Notes: generated by a model not told the origin, from the sequence alone. A stretch of 64,000 nucleotides of DNA from Ureibacillus thermosphaericus (GCF_012396605.1 NZ_JAAXPW010000007.1:1-64000); one strand, 5' to 3'; counted from the stretch's first letter, positions 24,760 through 33,924 are shown. Translations and numbers: made by a program.

Positions 24760-25950
24760 ATGAAAAAAAGTGTCTTATTAATTATCGCTTTATTTATGGC
24801 TTCGCTAAATCTACGTCCAGCTATTAACTCAATCGCCCCTTTACTAGAGAGCATTAGAACAGATCTTGGAATGAGTGCAGCTGTCGCAAGTTTGTTGACT
24901 GCCATTCCAGTGCTTTGTATGGGTCTTTTTTCTCCAATCGCCGTGAAAGCTGGGGGAAAATGGGGAATTGAACGGGTAATCGGCTTATCGCTTTTAATTA
25001 TTGGAGTTGGTACTGTTATTCGTTTGTTCACAGATTCTGTATCATTTCTAGTAACAACAGCTATAATTGCAGGTATCGGTATCGCTTTGATAGGTCCACT
25101 GTTGGCTGGTTTCATTAAAGAGCATTTTCCTAATCAAGTACCTTTTATGGTTTCAGTATATACCGTAGCTCTGACTTTGGGGGCAGCAATTAGTTCTGCA
25201 CTCTCTACATCGCTAGAGAATAGCTTTAACTCCTGGCAAACTTCCCTTGCATTTTGGGCAATTATAGCATTTGTAGCTGCAGTTATCTGGTGGTTATTTG
25301 TAAATCAACAAGTCAAAAAATCAGCTCACACTGCTACTTCTGGAACAAAAGTTCAATTGCCGTGGGGGAACGGTAAAGCATGGATTCTTACATTGTCCTT
25401 TGGTCTGATGGGTATGCTATTTTACTCAATTACGGCATGGCTACCTCAAATCATCCAAGGAATGGGGTACACGAAAGATTACGCCGCAATCGCATTAACA
25501 ATTTTCGTAGTCGTGCAAATACCAGTTAGCCTAGTGCTTCCAATTTTGTTAAGAAGGTTTCACTCCCGTCGTTTCTGGTTGATTGTAGAATCCATAATAG
25601 AACTTGTTGGATTTATTTTACTCGTGCTAAATATTGAACCGTTGCTAGCTTCTGCATTGATAGGTATTGGAGCAGGCGGATTGTTTCCTTTAAATCTTCT
25701 TTTGCCAATTGATGCTACAGATAACGCTCATGAAGCAGCCTCTTGGTCGGCCATGATACAATCTGCTGGTTATGTAATTGGTGCATTAGGTCCTATTATT
25801 CTCGGTTGGATTTATGACGCAACGAACAGCTTTACTTCTGCAGTAGTTGGAATGATAGTGATTGTTCTAATAATGATGATTTTTCAATTTGCAGCAACCG
25901 CAAAAAGAAGTGTTAACACATTACACATTCAAGGGGAAAGCACAAGATAG
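24760..25950 (+). CDS. MFS transporter, CynX/NimT family
   Basis: Twelve-helix major facilitator of 396 aa. The start MKKSVLLIIALFMASLNLRPAINSIAPLLESIRTDLGMS is typical of the CynX/NimT (cyanate / 2-nitroimidazole) subfamily, with the LRPA motif in helix one. Internal repeats at the second half (SFGLMGMLFYSITAWLPQIIQ) support a full-length transporter. The ribosome binding site is weak. No neighbour indicates the substrate. Confidence 0.85.
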   Translation: MKKSVLLIIALFMASLNLRPAINSIAPLLESIRTDLGMSAAVASLLTAIPVLCMGLFSPIAVKAGGKWGIERVIGLSLLIIGVGTVIRLFTDSVSFLVTTAIIAGIGIALIGPLLAGFIKEHFPNQVPFMVSVYTVALTLGAAISSALSTSLENSFNSWQTSLAFWAIIAFVAAVIWWLFVNQQVKKSAHTATSGTKVQLPWGNGKAWILTLSFGLMGMLFYSITAWLPQIIQGMGYTKDYAAIALTIFVVVQIPVSLVLPILLRRFHSRRFWLIVESIIELVGFILLVLNIEPLLASALIGIGAGGLFPLNLLLPIDATDNAHEAASWSAMIQSAGYVIGALGPIILGWIYDATNSFTSAVVGMIVIVLIMMIFQFAATAKRSVNTLHIQGESTR

Positions 25951-26060
25951 TGGTGAGAAGCAGACCGTCGTTTAAGCAAGTCATTTTATTGCAGGTTGAA
26001 ATGAAGGTTAAAATAATTGGATATTGAACCAGAATGTGAATGATTCTTTCTTTTATTTTT

Positions 26061-26102
26061 TGAAAACACCCAGCTATCTAGTGAAGAAACTGGGTGTTTT
26101 CA
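26061..26102. terminator. Bidirectional terminator
   Basis: TGAAAACACCCAG (26061-26073) pairs perfectly with CTGGGTGTTTTCA (26090-26102); A- and T-rich flanks let it serve both the MFS gene and the convergent HxlR gene. Confidence 0.8.
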
Positions 26103-26106
26103 GTAT

Positions 26107-26457
26107 TTATTTACTCATCGATTCATTCATTTTTTGTTTTTTATGCTGGATATGGTTTGTTCCCCATTCGTGCATTGCGTGTAAGATTGGTTCTAAGCTC
26201 CGGCCGTACTCGGTAATCGAATATTCCACTTTAGGAGGAACCTGTGGATAGACAACACGCTGAATAATATCCTCGTTTTCTAACTCACGTAATTGATTGG
26301 TCAGCATTTTTTGTGTAATTCCAGGTATACTTCGTTTTAAATCACTAAATCTTTGAGTACCATTCTTCAATAAATGCAATAAGATAATGGGTTTCCATTT
26401 TCCGACTAATATGCCTAAAGCATCTTCAACACGACAAAGATCTGGTTCTATATTCAT
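26107..26457 (-). CDS. HxlR family regulator
   Basis: Winged-helix HxlR-type regulator, 116 aa. CRVEDALGILVGKWKPIILLHLL at the N-terminus includes the redox-sensitive Cys8 common in this family, followed by RFSDLKRSIPGITQKMLTNQLRELE (recognition helix) and PPKVEYSITEYGRSL (wing). RBS AAAGGGGT lies before ATG 26457. Convergent to the MFS gene. It may sense an electrophile or aldehyde through Cys8; target unknown. Confidence 0.88.
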   Translation of the reverse strand: MNIEPDLCRVEDALGILVGKWKPIILLHLLKNGTQRFSDLKRSIPGITQKMLTNQLRELENEDIIQRVVYPQVPPKVEYSITEYGRSLEPILHAMHEWGTNHIQHKKQKMNESMSK

Positions 26458-26684
26458 TCTAATTACCCCTTTAGTATCTTTTTGTCAATTATGATGCTTT
26501 TTAGTTTGTACTTCTTTTTTTTACTTTACTGACTATATTAGCATTGTGAACAGAAATTTGAAAGAGGGGTTCTAGAGGAGTGCTTAAATACGATAGAACG
26601 CATAATTGGTGAAATAAGTAATATCCCCAATTGTAAGAAGATCTTCTAACGATTGGGGATTGTCATCATGGAGAAATAGTAAGT

Positions 26685-27176
26685 TTAACATAAAACGATG
26701 ATTCGATATGGAGTAGTTTGTGCAGGGATGCTACGAGTTGTTGGACCATAGATCACGACTAAATCGCGGTTTCCAGGATATTTTGAAAAGAACTGACCAT
26801 TTGTTAACAATATGGGAGTAGAAGGGGTTAAATGTAATTGTAATTGGCCATCACTGCTTAATAGTTGATGATTAAAATAACTTACTTTAACGTTTCGATT
26901 CGGATACTCTTTTACCATTACAATCGTTTGATATCGAGGTGGGTAAATGAGGATGGCGGGTAAGTCTCCATCATAATAACCAGTCACCTTATCCCCAATT
27001 TTGACTGTTTCTTGATCAATGAAGTAAGTTGAAGGGGAAACAATAAAATGAACAATTAAACCATCGTCATTTTCAACGGTAAACAATTTATTGCAGCCCT
27101 CAATTTCATCACGTTGACCTGTAAAAAAATCGCTAATGGCAGTAACAGTTCCACTGAATGAATAAAAATTTGTCAT
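26685..27176 (-). CDS. Conserved hypothetical beta-rich protein
   Basis: A 163-aa soluble protein that I do not place in a named family. The N-terminal half (FSGTVTAISDFFTGQRDEIEGCNKLFTVEND) looks like an OB-type beta barrel, with GDKVTGYYDGDLPAILIYPPRYQ in the middle. The C-terminal half is beta-rich (LTPSTPILLTNGQ). Such proteins are common as single genes in bacilli. Start ATG 27176 with GGAGGT directly upstream; the TTG at 27188 overlaps that site. An imperfect hairpin (26622-26661, ATCCCCAAT with ATTGGGGAT) lies downstream. Confidence 0.6.
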   Translation of the reverse strand: MTNFYSFSGTVTAISDFFTGQRDEIEGCNKLFTVENDDGLIVHFIVSPSTYFIDQETVKIGDKVTGYYDGDLPAILIYPPRYQTIVMVKEYPNRNVKVSYFNHQLLSSDGQLQLHLTPSTPILLTNGQFFSKYPGNRDLVVIYGPTTRSIPAQTTPYRIIVLC

Positions 27177-27216
27177 AGAAACCTCCAATAAAATTATGGG
27201 GGAATACCAGTTATAA

Positions 27217-27353
27217 TTGATTACACATTGCCTTTGGATAATGTAAATTGAGAAAAGCTTTTTGGATTTAAATCATTATATGTTGGAAAGATGTAAAAAG
27301 ACTTTGGATAAAACTTACAAAGACCCGAATTTATGTTTTCGGGTCTTTTTGTG
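27217..27353 (+). ncRNA. Possible small RNA: promoter plus terminator without ORF
   Basis: TTGATT (27217-27222), 16-bp spacer, TAATGT (27239-27244), then about 70 bp without a start codon and RBS, then a strong terminator: AAAGACCCGAA (27319-27329) with TTCGGGTCTTT (27338-27348) and TTGTGTTT. No plus-strand gene exists for this terminator to serve. Confidence 0.35.
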
Positions 27354-27429
27354 TTTCAGATTTTATTAATTTGATTTCCGAATCTTCCGAGTTTTCCACA
27401 ACATGTTTTAATGTTGTAAGTTTGTTTTC

Positions 27430-27705
27430 CTAAAACTTTTCATAAAAAGCAAGCCAGTGTTTTAATTCTTTCAACGGCTCCGGATGAAGCCAATATATTT
27501 TTTCTCTACCTACTTTTCTCCCACTAACCAGTTCTGCTTCTGTAAGAATCCGTAAATGTTTGGAAATGGCTGTGCGACTAATGGGAAAGTGGGATGTAAT
27601 CTCTGAAATTGCTAATTCCTTTTCAGAAAGTAGCTTCAAGATTTCTCTACGGGTTGGGTCAGCAATTGCATGGAATACGTCGTGTTTTTGTTGAGAAGCG
27701 CTCAC
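27430..27705 (-). CDS. ArsR-type repressor paired with SRPBCC protein
   Basis: Winged-helix regulator of 91 aa, SdpR-like subgroup: HAIADPTRREILKLLSEKELAISEI, SRTAISKHLRILTEAELVSGRKVGREKIYWL. It lacks the metal-binding cysteines of ArsR/SmtB. The ATG lies right at the stop of the upstream SRPBCC gene, so the two form one transcript. Such pairs are common in bacilli. It probably binds the repeated palindromes at 28156-28201 and represses its own operon. Confidence 0.87.
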   Translation of the reverse strand: MSASQQKHDVFHAIADPTRREILKLLSEKELAISEITSHFPISRTAISKHLRILTEAELVSGRKVGREKIYWLHPEPLKELKHWLAFYEKF

Positions 27706-28125
27706 TTAGTTCTCCAAAGTTTTGCGAAGCGTTTCAAGAATTGTAATCCAGCCACCATTCATTCTCTCGCGAACTACAGAAGCTTTTTCATTCGCTTTTT
27801 TAATTAGTTCGTCAGACTCTTTCCAACCACCATGAATAAGTGTGAATTCAGTTTTTTCACCTAACTCTTTTAAATTAAAGGTAACAAACCAACCCTCTGT
27901 ATCCCATGTAAAAGAAAGACGATGTGGTGGCTCAATTTCGGTTACTTTACAAGGAGAAGGACCAAAAGGAGATTGCAAATGGAATTCATGACCAACTTCT
28001 GCTATAAAATCATTTGGCATGAACCATGCTGCAATGCCTTCTGCAGTCGATACTTGTTCCCACACTTTTTGGATAGGTGCGTTAATAATGACTGTTTGTT
28101 GAATATTTGGCAATGTTTTTTCCAT
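27706..28125 (-). CDS. SRPBCC (AHSA1-type) domain protein
   Basis: Single START/SRPBCC fold domain of 139 aa: [27 protein letters not shown], then [37 protein letters not shown] and a final helix [14 protein letters not shown]. The fold holds a hydrophobic ligand in a deep cavity; the ligand here is unknown. Start ATG 28125 (in-frame GTG 28137 is the alternative). First gene of a two-gene operon with an ArsR-type repressor. Confidence 0.87.
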   Translation of the reverse strand: MEKTLPNIQQTVIINAPIQKVWEQVSTAEGIAAWFMPNDFIAEVGHEFHLQSPFGPSPCKVTEIEPPHRLSFTWDTEGWFVTFNLKELGEKTEFTLIHGGWKESDELIKKANEKASVVRERMNGGWITILETLRKTLEN

Positions 28126-28155
28126 TAAAAATCCCACTTTCTTTCAGTTAATATA

Positions 28156-28201
28156 AAACCATTTGGTTTCGTTTTTTTGCATTATATAAAACCTTTTGGT
28201 T
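28156..28201 (-). promoter_or_regulatory. Twin operator repeats of the SRPBCC-ArsR operon
   Basis: AAACCATTTGGTTT (28156-28169) and AAACCTTTTGGTTA (28188-28201) are near-identical palindromes 32 bp apart, about three helical turns, so two repressor dimers could bind the same DNA face. Each is preceded by TATA. Confidence 0.65.
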
Positions 28202-28353
28202 ACATGTCAAATGCATCTTTTAAATGTTTAAGATGATTTTGCTAAAAGAATAGTCCAGGAACCCGACTATTTATGCATGCATATACATAAACCAGTTAGA
28301 TTTAACGGGTCAAACCGTTAAACAAGCAATAAACATAAAGGGAGGACTACTTT

Positions 28354-28599
28354 TTGAATCAGTACTCTTCATATGGTCAAGGATCTAGGTTTAATCAAAG
28401 GGTAACAATGCAACAAGCTCAACAAATCGCCCTTCAAGCCGTACCCGGAAGAGTAATGCATATCGATATGGACTTAGAAAATGGTGTTTTAGTTTATGAA
28501 GTTTTTATTATGACAGAACAGGGACAAATTTTTGAAGTGGAGATTCTCGCAAGAAATGGGCGAATCATCAAAATCGATCAAGAAAATGATTATGATTAA
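28354..28599 (+). CDS. PepSY-domain small protein
   Basis: An 81-aa protein with a PepSY-like domain: MQQAQQIALQAVPGRVMHIDMDLENGVLVYEVFIMTEQGQIFEVEI, ending in an acidic tail. PepSY modules often inhibit peptidases or occur near sensor kinases. It has no signal peptide, which is unusual for secreted PepSY proteins. Start is TTG 28354 with GGGAGG at 28340-28345. Single gene with its own terminator. Confidence 0.75.
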   Translation: MNQYSSYGQGSRFNQRVTMQQAQQIALQAVPGRVMHIDMDLENGVLVYEVFIMTEQGQIFEVEILARNGRIIKIDQENDYD

Positions 28600-28615
28600 T
28601 GATTTTTCATCATTT

Positions 28616-28653
28616 ACGAAATAGGCTACTACGGCTTATTTCGTTTTTTATTT
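28616..28653 (+). terminator. Rho-independent terminator
   Basis: ACGAAATAGGC pairs with GCTTATTTCGT, followed by TTTTTTATTTT. Confidence 0.85.
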
Positions 28654-28845
28654 TCAAGCTGTATTGAATAGTATGGATGGTTTATTGTATAGGTTATAAT
28701 CTGAAAAAGTGTTTTTCGGAATAATAAAAGACTATTCGTGATTCGAATCCAGTTCATTTCATCATTATCCGATAAAAGTCATTCTAAGAATATCGGGTAC
28801 GAAAATGAGTCAGATACTAAACTAAAAACTGAAGGAGGGAGGAAA

Positions 28846-29715
28846 ATGCTAAAAAGTCTTAATGAAGCGTTAGAATATATTGAAGCTCACTTGAATGACG
28901 AAATAGATGAAAGGGAGATAGAGAAAATTACAGGGACTTCGATTTATCATTTTAGACGTATTTTTTCATTTCTTTCAGGAATGACTCTAGGTGAATATAT
29001 TCGAAATAGAAAATTATCTAACGCTACCTTTGATTTGCAAAATGAGGGAATGAGTGTCACGGAAGCCGCATTTAAATATGGATATGAATCGGTAGACGGA
29101 TTTTCTCGTGCTTTTAAAGAATGGGCAGGTATTAGTCCGTCTGAAGTAAAAAAATCAACGAAGCTAAAAGCATTTCCAAAGCTCTCCTTCCAATTAACCA
29201 TAAAGGGAGGAATCGATATGGATTATAGAATCGAGAAAAAGGAATCCTTTAAAATTGTAGGAAAGAAAAAAAGAGTTCCCATTCAATTTAAAGGAATTAA
29301 TCAAGAAATAGTAGAATTAGCAAAGAGCATTACCCCAGAACAAAGGGAAAAATTAAGAAGCTATGCCAATATGGAACCATTCCAAGTCGTAAACGCATCT
29401 TATAATTTAGATGATGGATGTATGGAGGAAAAAGGAAGCCTTGATCATATGATTGGCTACTTAACTACAAAAAACTTAGATTTTGAAGAATTTGATGTCG
29501 TTGAAGTTCCTGCACTTACTTGGGCGATTTTTTCATCAAAAGGGCCATTTCCAAACGTCATGCAAGAGACTTGGGCGAAAGTTGCTTCAGAATGGCTACC
29601 TTCATCGGATTATGAATTAGTAGAAGCTCCCAACATTTCCTTTACAGGCGATTTAAGTGATATGAACAATGTGTATAGTGAGATTTGGTTTGCTGTAAAG
29701 AAAAAGGGAAGTTAA
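28846..29715 (+). CDS. AraC-type regulator with GyrI-like effector domain
   Basis: A 289-aa transcription factor with an N-terminal double helix-turn-helix (ALEYIEAHLNDEIDEREIEKITG to YGYESVDGFSRAFKEWAGISPSEV, residues about 5-105). The C-terminal half is a GyrI/SHV domain (YRIEKKESFKIVGKKKRVP, AIFSSKGPFPN) that binds small hydrophobic drugs in relatives such as Rob and BmrR-like proteins. Start ATG 28846 has GGAGGGAGG just before it. A single gene closed by a terminator; its regulon is unknown. Confidence 0.87.
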   Translation: MLKSLNEALEYIEAHLNDEIDEREIEKITGTSIYHFRRIFSFLSGMTLGEYIRNRKLSNATFDLQNEGMSVTEAAFKYGYESVDGFSRAFKEWAGISPSEVKKSTKLKAFPKLSFQLTIKGGIDMDYRIEKKESFKIVGKKKRVPIQFKGINQEIVELAKSITPEQREKLRSYANMEPFQVVNASYNLDDGCMEEKGSLDHMIGYLTTKNLDFEEFDVVEVPALTWAIFSSKGPFPNVMQETWAKVASEWLPSSDYELVEAPNISFTGDLSDMNNVYSEIWFAVKKKGS

Positions 29716-29737
29716 ATTAATAGGATGAGTAAAAGAA

Positions 29738-29783
29738 ATAGGCGTAACATATTTAAGAAAATATGTTATGCCTATTTTTTTAC
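29738..29783. terminator. Bidirectional terminator between AraC gene and mscL
   Basis: ATAGGCGTAACATATTT pairs with AAATATGTTATGCCTAT (one mismatch), followed by TTTTTTT on the plus strand. Confidence 0.85.
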
Positions 29784-29799
29784 CCAATCACTACAAACT

Positions 29800-30195
29800 T
29801 TAATTATTTGTATTTTGGGCTTTTAATAAGTCGCGAATTTCCTTTAATAACTCTTCCTTCGTATCTAACTCAGGTGCGCTTTCTTCCACAGCTTCTTCTT
29901 TTTTCTTTTTTGCTATCTTATTTATGATTCGAATAAACATAAATATGGCAAAAGAAATGATTAAGAAGTCAATAACACTTTGAAGGAATATTCCAAAGGA
30001 AACAGTTGCATCTCCCACTTGCCATATAAATGACTTCGTAAAATCTATTCCTCCTGTAAGAATGCCGACAAGCGGCATGATAATGTTGTCCACTAGAGAA
30101 GAAACAATTTGTCCAAATGCAGCCCCAATCACGACCGCAATGGCAAGATCAATTACATTTCCTTTCATAGCGAATTCTTTAAATTCTTTCCACAT
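29800..30195 (-). CDS. mscL: Large-conductance mechanosensitive channel MscL
   Basis: Membrane tension-gated emergency valve released on hypo-osmotic shock. The 131-aa protein matches the family length: [40 protein letters not shown] (S1 and TM1), TM2 [16 protein letters not shown], and a C-terminal helical bundle [18 protein letters not shown] precedes ATG 30195. Together with the glycine betaine uptake genes at the end of the window it forms part of osmotic balance. Confidence 0.95.
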   Translation of the reverse strand: MWKEFKEFAMKGNVIDLAIAVVIGAAFGQIVSSLVDNIIMPLVGILTGGIDFTKSFIWQVGDATVSFGIFLQSVIDFLIISFAIFMFIRIINKIAKKKKEEAVEESAPELDTKEELLKEIRDLLKAQNTNN

Positions 30196-30346
30196 AAAAT
30201 AGCCTCCAATATTAATGCATTTCGTTAACCTATTCCCTTAAATATTATTTCATAAACCACTTAAGTTCTCAGGAATTAACAGATTGTGTATAATAAATAT
30301 AGAAATATTTTCCATAGAACACTTAAATACCTGAGGGGTGGGAGAA

Positions 30347-30922
30347 ATGAATGGAAATGAAATCAAAAATTTAAGAATGAAGCAATTAGCCGTTACAAAT
30401 GTCATTTTGTTATCATGCCTTATACTTTTTTATTTAATGATATTTTTTTCAATGAACATTGCCCATATTCTTCTTGTACTAGGGATACTATGTTTCATTC
30501 ATGCGGGTGTTCGGATGAAAAAAGGCGGGTCTACAAAGTCAATCATTCCAATTTATGAAAAAGTAGCGATCTATGAAAAAGAAAAACTAGGTGATGAATG
30601 GTATAAGCAGAGCAAATTAAAAAACATTGTTTATTTGATAATAGGTTGTATCGCATTCCTACAATCTTATATGAATTGGAATTCTACAGTGAATTTTCTC
30701 AAGCCAGATATGATTGGAATGTTTGTTGGAATCACAATTTTACTATTGATAACAGCAAATGTTTCGCTGCTTATCCACAATCGAAAAATTGATTATTCTT
30801 CAGTAAAGGAATTGAAGGGCTACACTTGGAAATCTGTACTTGTAGCAATTGTTTTAGGCATTGTACTTGCAATCGTATTCTTTACATTTATCTTTTCCTA
30901 TGTAATTTCAAATATTATTTAA
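30347..30922 (+). CDS. Hypothetical membrane protein (about five helices)
   Basis: A 191-aa integral membrane protein with hydrophobic helices near residues 16-36, 38-55, 97-115, 125-145 and 165-190. A soluble loop in the middle reads IIPIYEKVAIYEKEKLGDEWYKQSK. I do not recognise the family. Start ATG 30347 follows GAGGGGTGGGAG; the GTG at 30338 overlaps this site. Terminator at 30937. No neighbours hint at function. Confidence 0.65.
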   Translation: MNGNEIKNLRMKQLAVTNVILLSCLILFYLMIFFSMNIAHILLVLGILCFIHAGVRMKKGGSTKSIIPIYEKVAIYEKEKLGDEWYKQSKLKNIVYLIIGCIAFLQSYMNWNSTVNFLKPDMIGMFVGITILLLITANVSLLIHNRKIDYSSVKELKGYTWKSVLVAIVLGIVLAIVFFTFIFSYVISNII

Positions 30923-30936
30923 GAAGTTAAATTTTA

Positions 30937-30985
30937 ATAACTCCATTATGAAACTAATAAGTTCATAATGGAGTTTATTATTTAT
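30937..30985 (+). terminator. Rho-independent terminator
   Basis: AACTCCATTATGAA pairs with TTCATAATGGAGTT around CTAATAAG, followed by TATTATTTAT. The rest of the gap to 31223 is AT-rich, with the RBS AAAGGAG at about 31209-31215 and nothing else recognised. Confidence 0.85.
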
Positions 30986-31223
30986 AATATAGTCTGTTGT
31001 AGTGAGTTATGAAAGTCAATTATACTCTCTAATTTATTGATTCTTTGTAAATGCATTTTACAAAAATTTATTAATTTAATATGTTGGAATCGATAAATTC
31101 AATAATTATATTGCAAAGAAAAAACTTTATTTGTAATTGTTACAATAACAGTTAAATATTTTATATACTAATGAAGTATTGTAGAAAAATGTATATGCCA
31201 ATGCAACAAAGGAGAGAGCAACA

Positions 31224-32087
31224 TTGAAAAAAAGAATGTTCCTACTATATGTTTTACTTTCCATCGTGATGTTATTTGGTTGTGCCAGTGAAGGTGCAGA
31301 TTATTTAGATGAAAAAGAACTAGAGGATAATCTAATTGAGGATCGAGCGGATAAATCGACAGATGTTAACCCTAATGAAGAACAACAAATTCCGGTAAAC
31401 TCTGAGCTGCCAGCGGATATTAAAACATTCGATGCGGAAGTCGTATCAGTTGTGGACGGAGATACTATTAAAGTAAAGATTAATGGAAAAGTAGAATCCG
31501 TAAGATTTTTACTTGTAGATACACCGGAAACAAACCATCCACGGCTCGGTGAACAACCCTTTGGCCAAGAGGCAAAAGCCTTTACGAAAAAGATGTTAGA
31601 AGGCAAAACTGTTCAACTTGAAAAAGATGTGAGTGAAAGGGATAAATACGGTCGCCTTTTATATTACGTTTATGTTGATGGGAAAAGTGTTCAAGAAGAA
31701 TTGTTAAGAAATGGACTAGCAAGGGTTGCTTACGTCTATGTACCGAATACAAAATATGTAGACCGATACTATGAAATTCAAAAAGAGGCTCAAAAGAAAG
31801 GGATTGGTATTTGGAGCATTGAAAACTATGCACAAGAAGATGGATTTCATAAAGAAGTAATAGAAGAACATGTGGGGAATAATGAAAAAACAAATAATCA
31901 ACCAAATTTAAACACCTCAGGAGATTGTAATATCAAAGGAAATATTTCATCAAATGGTGAAAAAATTTACCATATGCCGGGTCAACAATTTTATGATGTG
32001 ACCAAAATCGATCTTTCAAAAGGTGAGCGATACTTCTGCAGTCGAGAAGAAGCTGAACAAGCAGGATTCAGACCAAGTCAAAGATAA
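31224..32087 (+). CDS. Secreted thermonuclease-like (SNase) lipoprotein
   Basis: Extracellular nuclease of the staphylococcal nuclease family, 287 aa, similar to YokF/YncB of bacilli. Signal peptide with lipobox LFGC (Cys near residue 20), an acidic linker, then the SNase OB-fold: VVSVVDGDTIKVKINGK, LLVDTPET (catalytic Arg/Asp/Thr region) and ERDKYGRLLYYVYVDG. A small C-terminal domain (CNIKGNISSNGEKIYHMPGQQFYDVT, then YFCSREEAEQAGFRPSQ) with two Cys is common in secreted bacillus nucleases. Likely degrades environmental DNA/RNA. Confidence 0.92.
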   Translation: MKKRMFLLYVLLSIVMLFGCASEGADYLDEKELEDNLIEDRADKSTDVNPNEEQQIPVNSELPADIKTFDAEVVSVVDGDTIKVKINGKVESVRFLLVDTPETNHPRLGEQPFGQEAKAFTKKMLEGKTVQLEKDVSERDKYGRLLYYVYVDGKSVQEELLRNGLARVAYVYVPNTKYVDRYYEIQKEAQKKGIGIWSIENYAQEDGFHKEVIEEHVGNNEKTNNQPNLNTSGDCNIKGNISSNGEKIYHMPGQQFYDVTKIDLSKGERYFCSREEAEQAGFRPSQR

Positions 32088-32103
32088 ACGTCAGAATAAT
32101 TTT

Positions 32104-32136
32104 TGCTTCTACTATTTTGTAGAGGCATTTTTTTAT
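32104..32136 (+). terminator. Rho-independent terminator
   Basis: TGCTTCTAC pairs with GTAGAGGCA around TATTTT, followed by TTTTTTTAT. Confidence 0.85.
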
Positions 32137-32262
32137 CTCAATTGCTTTTTTAAATGATATCAGACTATATCCTTTTAAAAGGGGTAAAATAGAAAAGTAA
32201 AACGAAGATGATGCTTGTTGAGACCTTTGAATTGCAAAGAGGAAATATAGAGGAGGTTCTAA

Positions 32263-32823
32263 ATGGAAAAACGCGAATTAACCGAGGAGCAAAAAGAAGA
32301 ATTGTTTAACGTATTGAAAGAACGGTTTGAAAAAAATATGCATCGCCATGAAGGGCTTGACTGGAATCAAATTCAACAAAAGCTTGAAGCAAATCCTATG
32401 AAGCTATGGTCGTTACATGAAATGGAAAAAACGGAGGGCGAACCAGATGTCATCGGGTTTGATGAGAAGACAGGAGAATATCTTTTTTGTGATTGTTCGA
32501 AAGAAAGTCCTAAAGGACGCAGAAGCTTGTGCTACGATCGAGAGGCATTAGAAGCTAGGAAAAAGCATAAACCAGAAAATAGCGCCATGGATATGGCAAA
32601 AGAAATGGGAATTGAAATACTAACGGAAGAACAATATCGAGAACTGCAAAAGTTAGAGCCGTTTGATACAAAAACTTCCAGTTGGATAAAGACGCCGGCA
32701 GATATCCGAGAACGGGGTGGAGCTTTATTTTGTGATTATCGCTATGGCCACGTTTTTGTTTACCACAACGGAGCAGATTCTTATTACAGCTCAAGAGGAT
32801 TTCGTGGATTATTAAAGGTATAA
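32263..32823 (+). CDS. DUF4256 family protein
   Basis: A 186-aa soluble protein of the DUF4256 family, function unknown. Family features: ELFNVLKERFEKNMHRHEGLDWNQIQQKLE, LWSLHEMEKTEGEPDVIG, LFCDCSKESPKGRRSLCYDREALEARKKHKP and a C-terminal FCDYRYGHVFVYHNGADSYYSSRGFRG. The conserved Cys and Asp suggest a metal or catalytic site, not proven. RBS AGGAGG precedes ATG 32263. Confidence 0.85.
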   Translation: MEKRELTEEQKEELFNVLKERFEKNMHRHEGLDWNQIQQKLEANPMKLWSLHEMEKTEGEPDVIGFDEKTGEYLFCDCSKESPKGRRSLCYDREALEARKKHKPENSAMDMAKEMGIEILTEEQYRELQKLEPFDTKTSSWIKTPADIRERGGALFCDYRYGHVFVYHNGADSYYSSRGFRGLLKV

Positions 32824-32838
32824 TCAATTCGCAGTATT

Positions 32839-32884
32839 CAATCGAAAGAGATTAGGATAATCCTAAGTTCTTTCGATTTTTTCA
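32839..32884 (+). terminator. Rho-independent terminator
   Basis: ATCGAAAGA..TTAGGAT pairs with ATCCTAA..TCTTTCGAT, followed by TTTTT. Confidence 0.85.
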
Positions 32885-33090
32885 TCGTTATAACATTTTA
32901 TTTAACGATGTATGTTGGAAATTATTTTCCTATATCAATTGTCATTTGTAAAGCTTTAGACTGTCTAAGAATATGGGCCAGAAGAAGAATGGCTACACTG
33001 AATGTGCCCTCCTTCATTGATTTTTTGAGCAATTCGCAGAATAACAGTAACATTACGTCGTTTGAAAGTTTACGGAAGGAGTAGACGATA

Positions 33091-33924
33091 ATGGCTATCC
33101 AATTAAAAGAAATAAACTCAAAAAAGATTTTAACTGAAGCGACGGGATATTTAGATATCGGTTTTACTCATTCTTTAAATCCCTATAGTGGTTGTGCTTT
33201 CGCTTGCCGGTATTGTTATGTTCGAGAATTGCCAATCCAAAGGTTTAAAGGGATTCCATGGGGACAATGGATTGATATAAAAAAGAATGCAAGGGAAAAT
33301 TATCGAAAAGAGATGAAAAGCCTTCGTCGAAAACAACAACCAGTAAATATTTATATGTCCTCTGCAACAGATCCTTATCAACCCTTAGAAAGGAAAGTTC
33401 AAATTACAAGGGGAGTATTGGAAGAGATGCTGGAATACCCACCTGATGTATTGGTCATACAAACGAGAGGTACTTTAATAGAAAGAGATAAAGATTTACT
33501 TGTTGAACTGAAAGAAAAATGTAAGCTGATTGTTTCACTGACAATTGAAACTGATCGAGAGGATGTGAAACAAATTTTTGCTCCTTATGCCCCAAGTATT
33601 AACAAGAGATTAGAGGTTCTAAAAAAATTGCATGATGCTAATATTACAACACAAGCTGCCGTCTCCCCTGTATTACCATTTACTCATGAATTCCCAAAAA
33701 GGTTAAAAGATAAAGTGGATTATATTTGGATTGATACATTAACAATTGGCGACGGTGCGGACGGGAAACGTTCGTTGCGATTAAAAATGCCAGATCTTTT
33801 TGTAGAAAATCATTTTTCAGAATGGTACAAACAAGATTTACATATAAAAGTGGCGGAATATTTTAAGCGATATTTTCCAAACGAAATGATTCGGGTTTCT
33901 AAACAAGAAGCTTTTTTAAAATAA
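33091..33924 (+). CDS. SPL-type radical SAM protein
   Basis: Radical SAM enzyme of 277 aa related to the Rv2578c/SplB-like group. The 4Fe-4S cluster motif C-x3-C-x2-C is CAFACRYC near residue 35-42 within HSLNPYSGCAFACRYCYVRE. SSATDPYQPLE, VIQTRGTLIERD and SLTIETD follow as in spore photoproduct lyase-like proteins. It lacks the length (about 340 aa) of true SplB, so DNA photoproduct repair is not claimed. GGAAGGAG precedes the ATG. Confidence 0.85.
   Translation: MAIQLKEINSKKILTEATGYLDIGFTHSLNPYSGCAFACRYCYVRELPIQRFKGIPWGQWIDIKKNARENYRKEMKSLRRKQQPVNIYMSSATDPYQPLERKVQITRGVLEEMLEYPPDVLVIQTRGTLIERDKDLLVELKEKCKLIVSLTIETDREDVKQIFAPYAPSINKRLEVLKKLHDANITTQAAVSPVLPFTHEFPKRLKDKVDYIWIDTLTIGDGADGKRSLRLKMPDLFVENHFSEWYKQDLHIKVAEYFKRYFPNEMIRVSKQEAFLK

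Noticed and set aside
31582-31905. Minus-strand frames of 107 and 61 aa under the nuclease gene
   Set aside because: Shadows of the SNase gene; no RBS and biased composition.
33091-33924. True spore photoproduct lyase
   Set aside because: The cluster motif and general SPL-like segments are there, but the protein is about 60 residues shorter than SplB and no spl-type neighbour is present.
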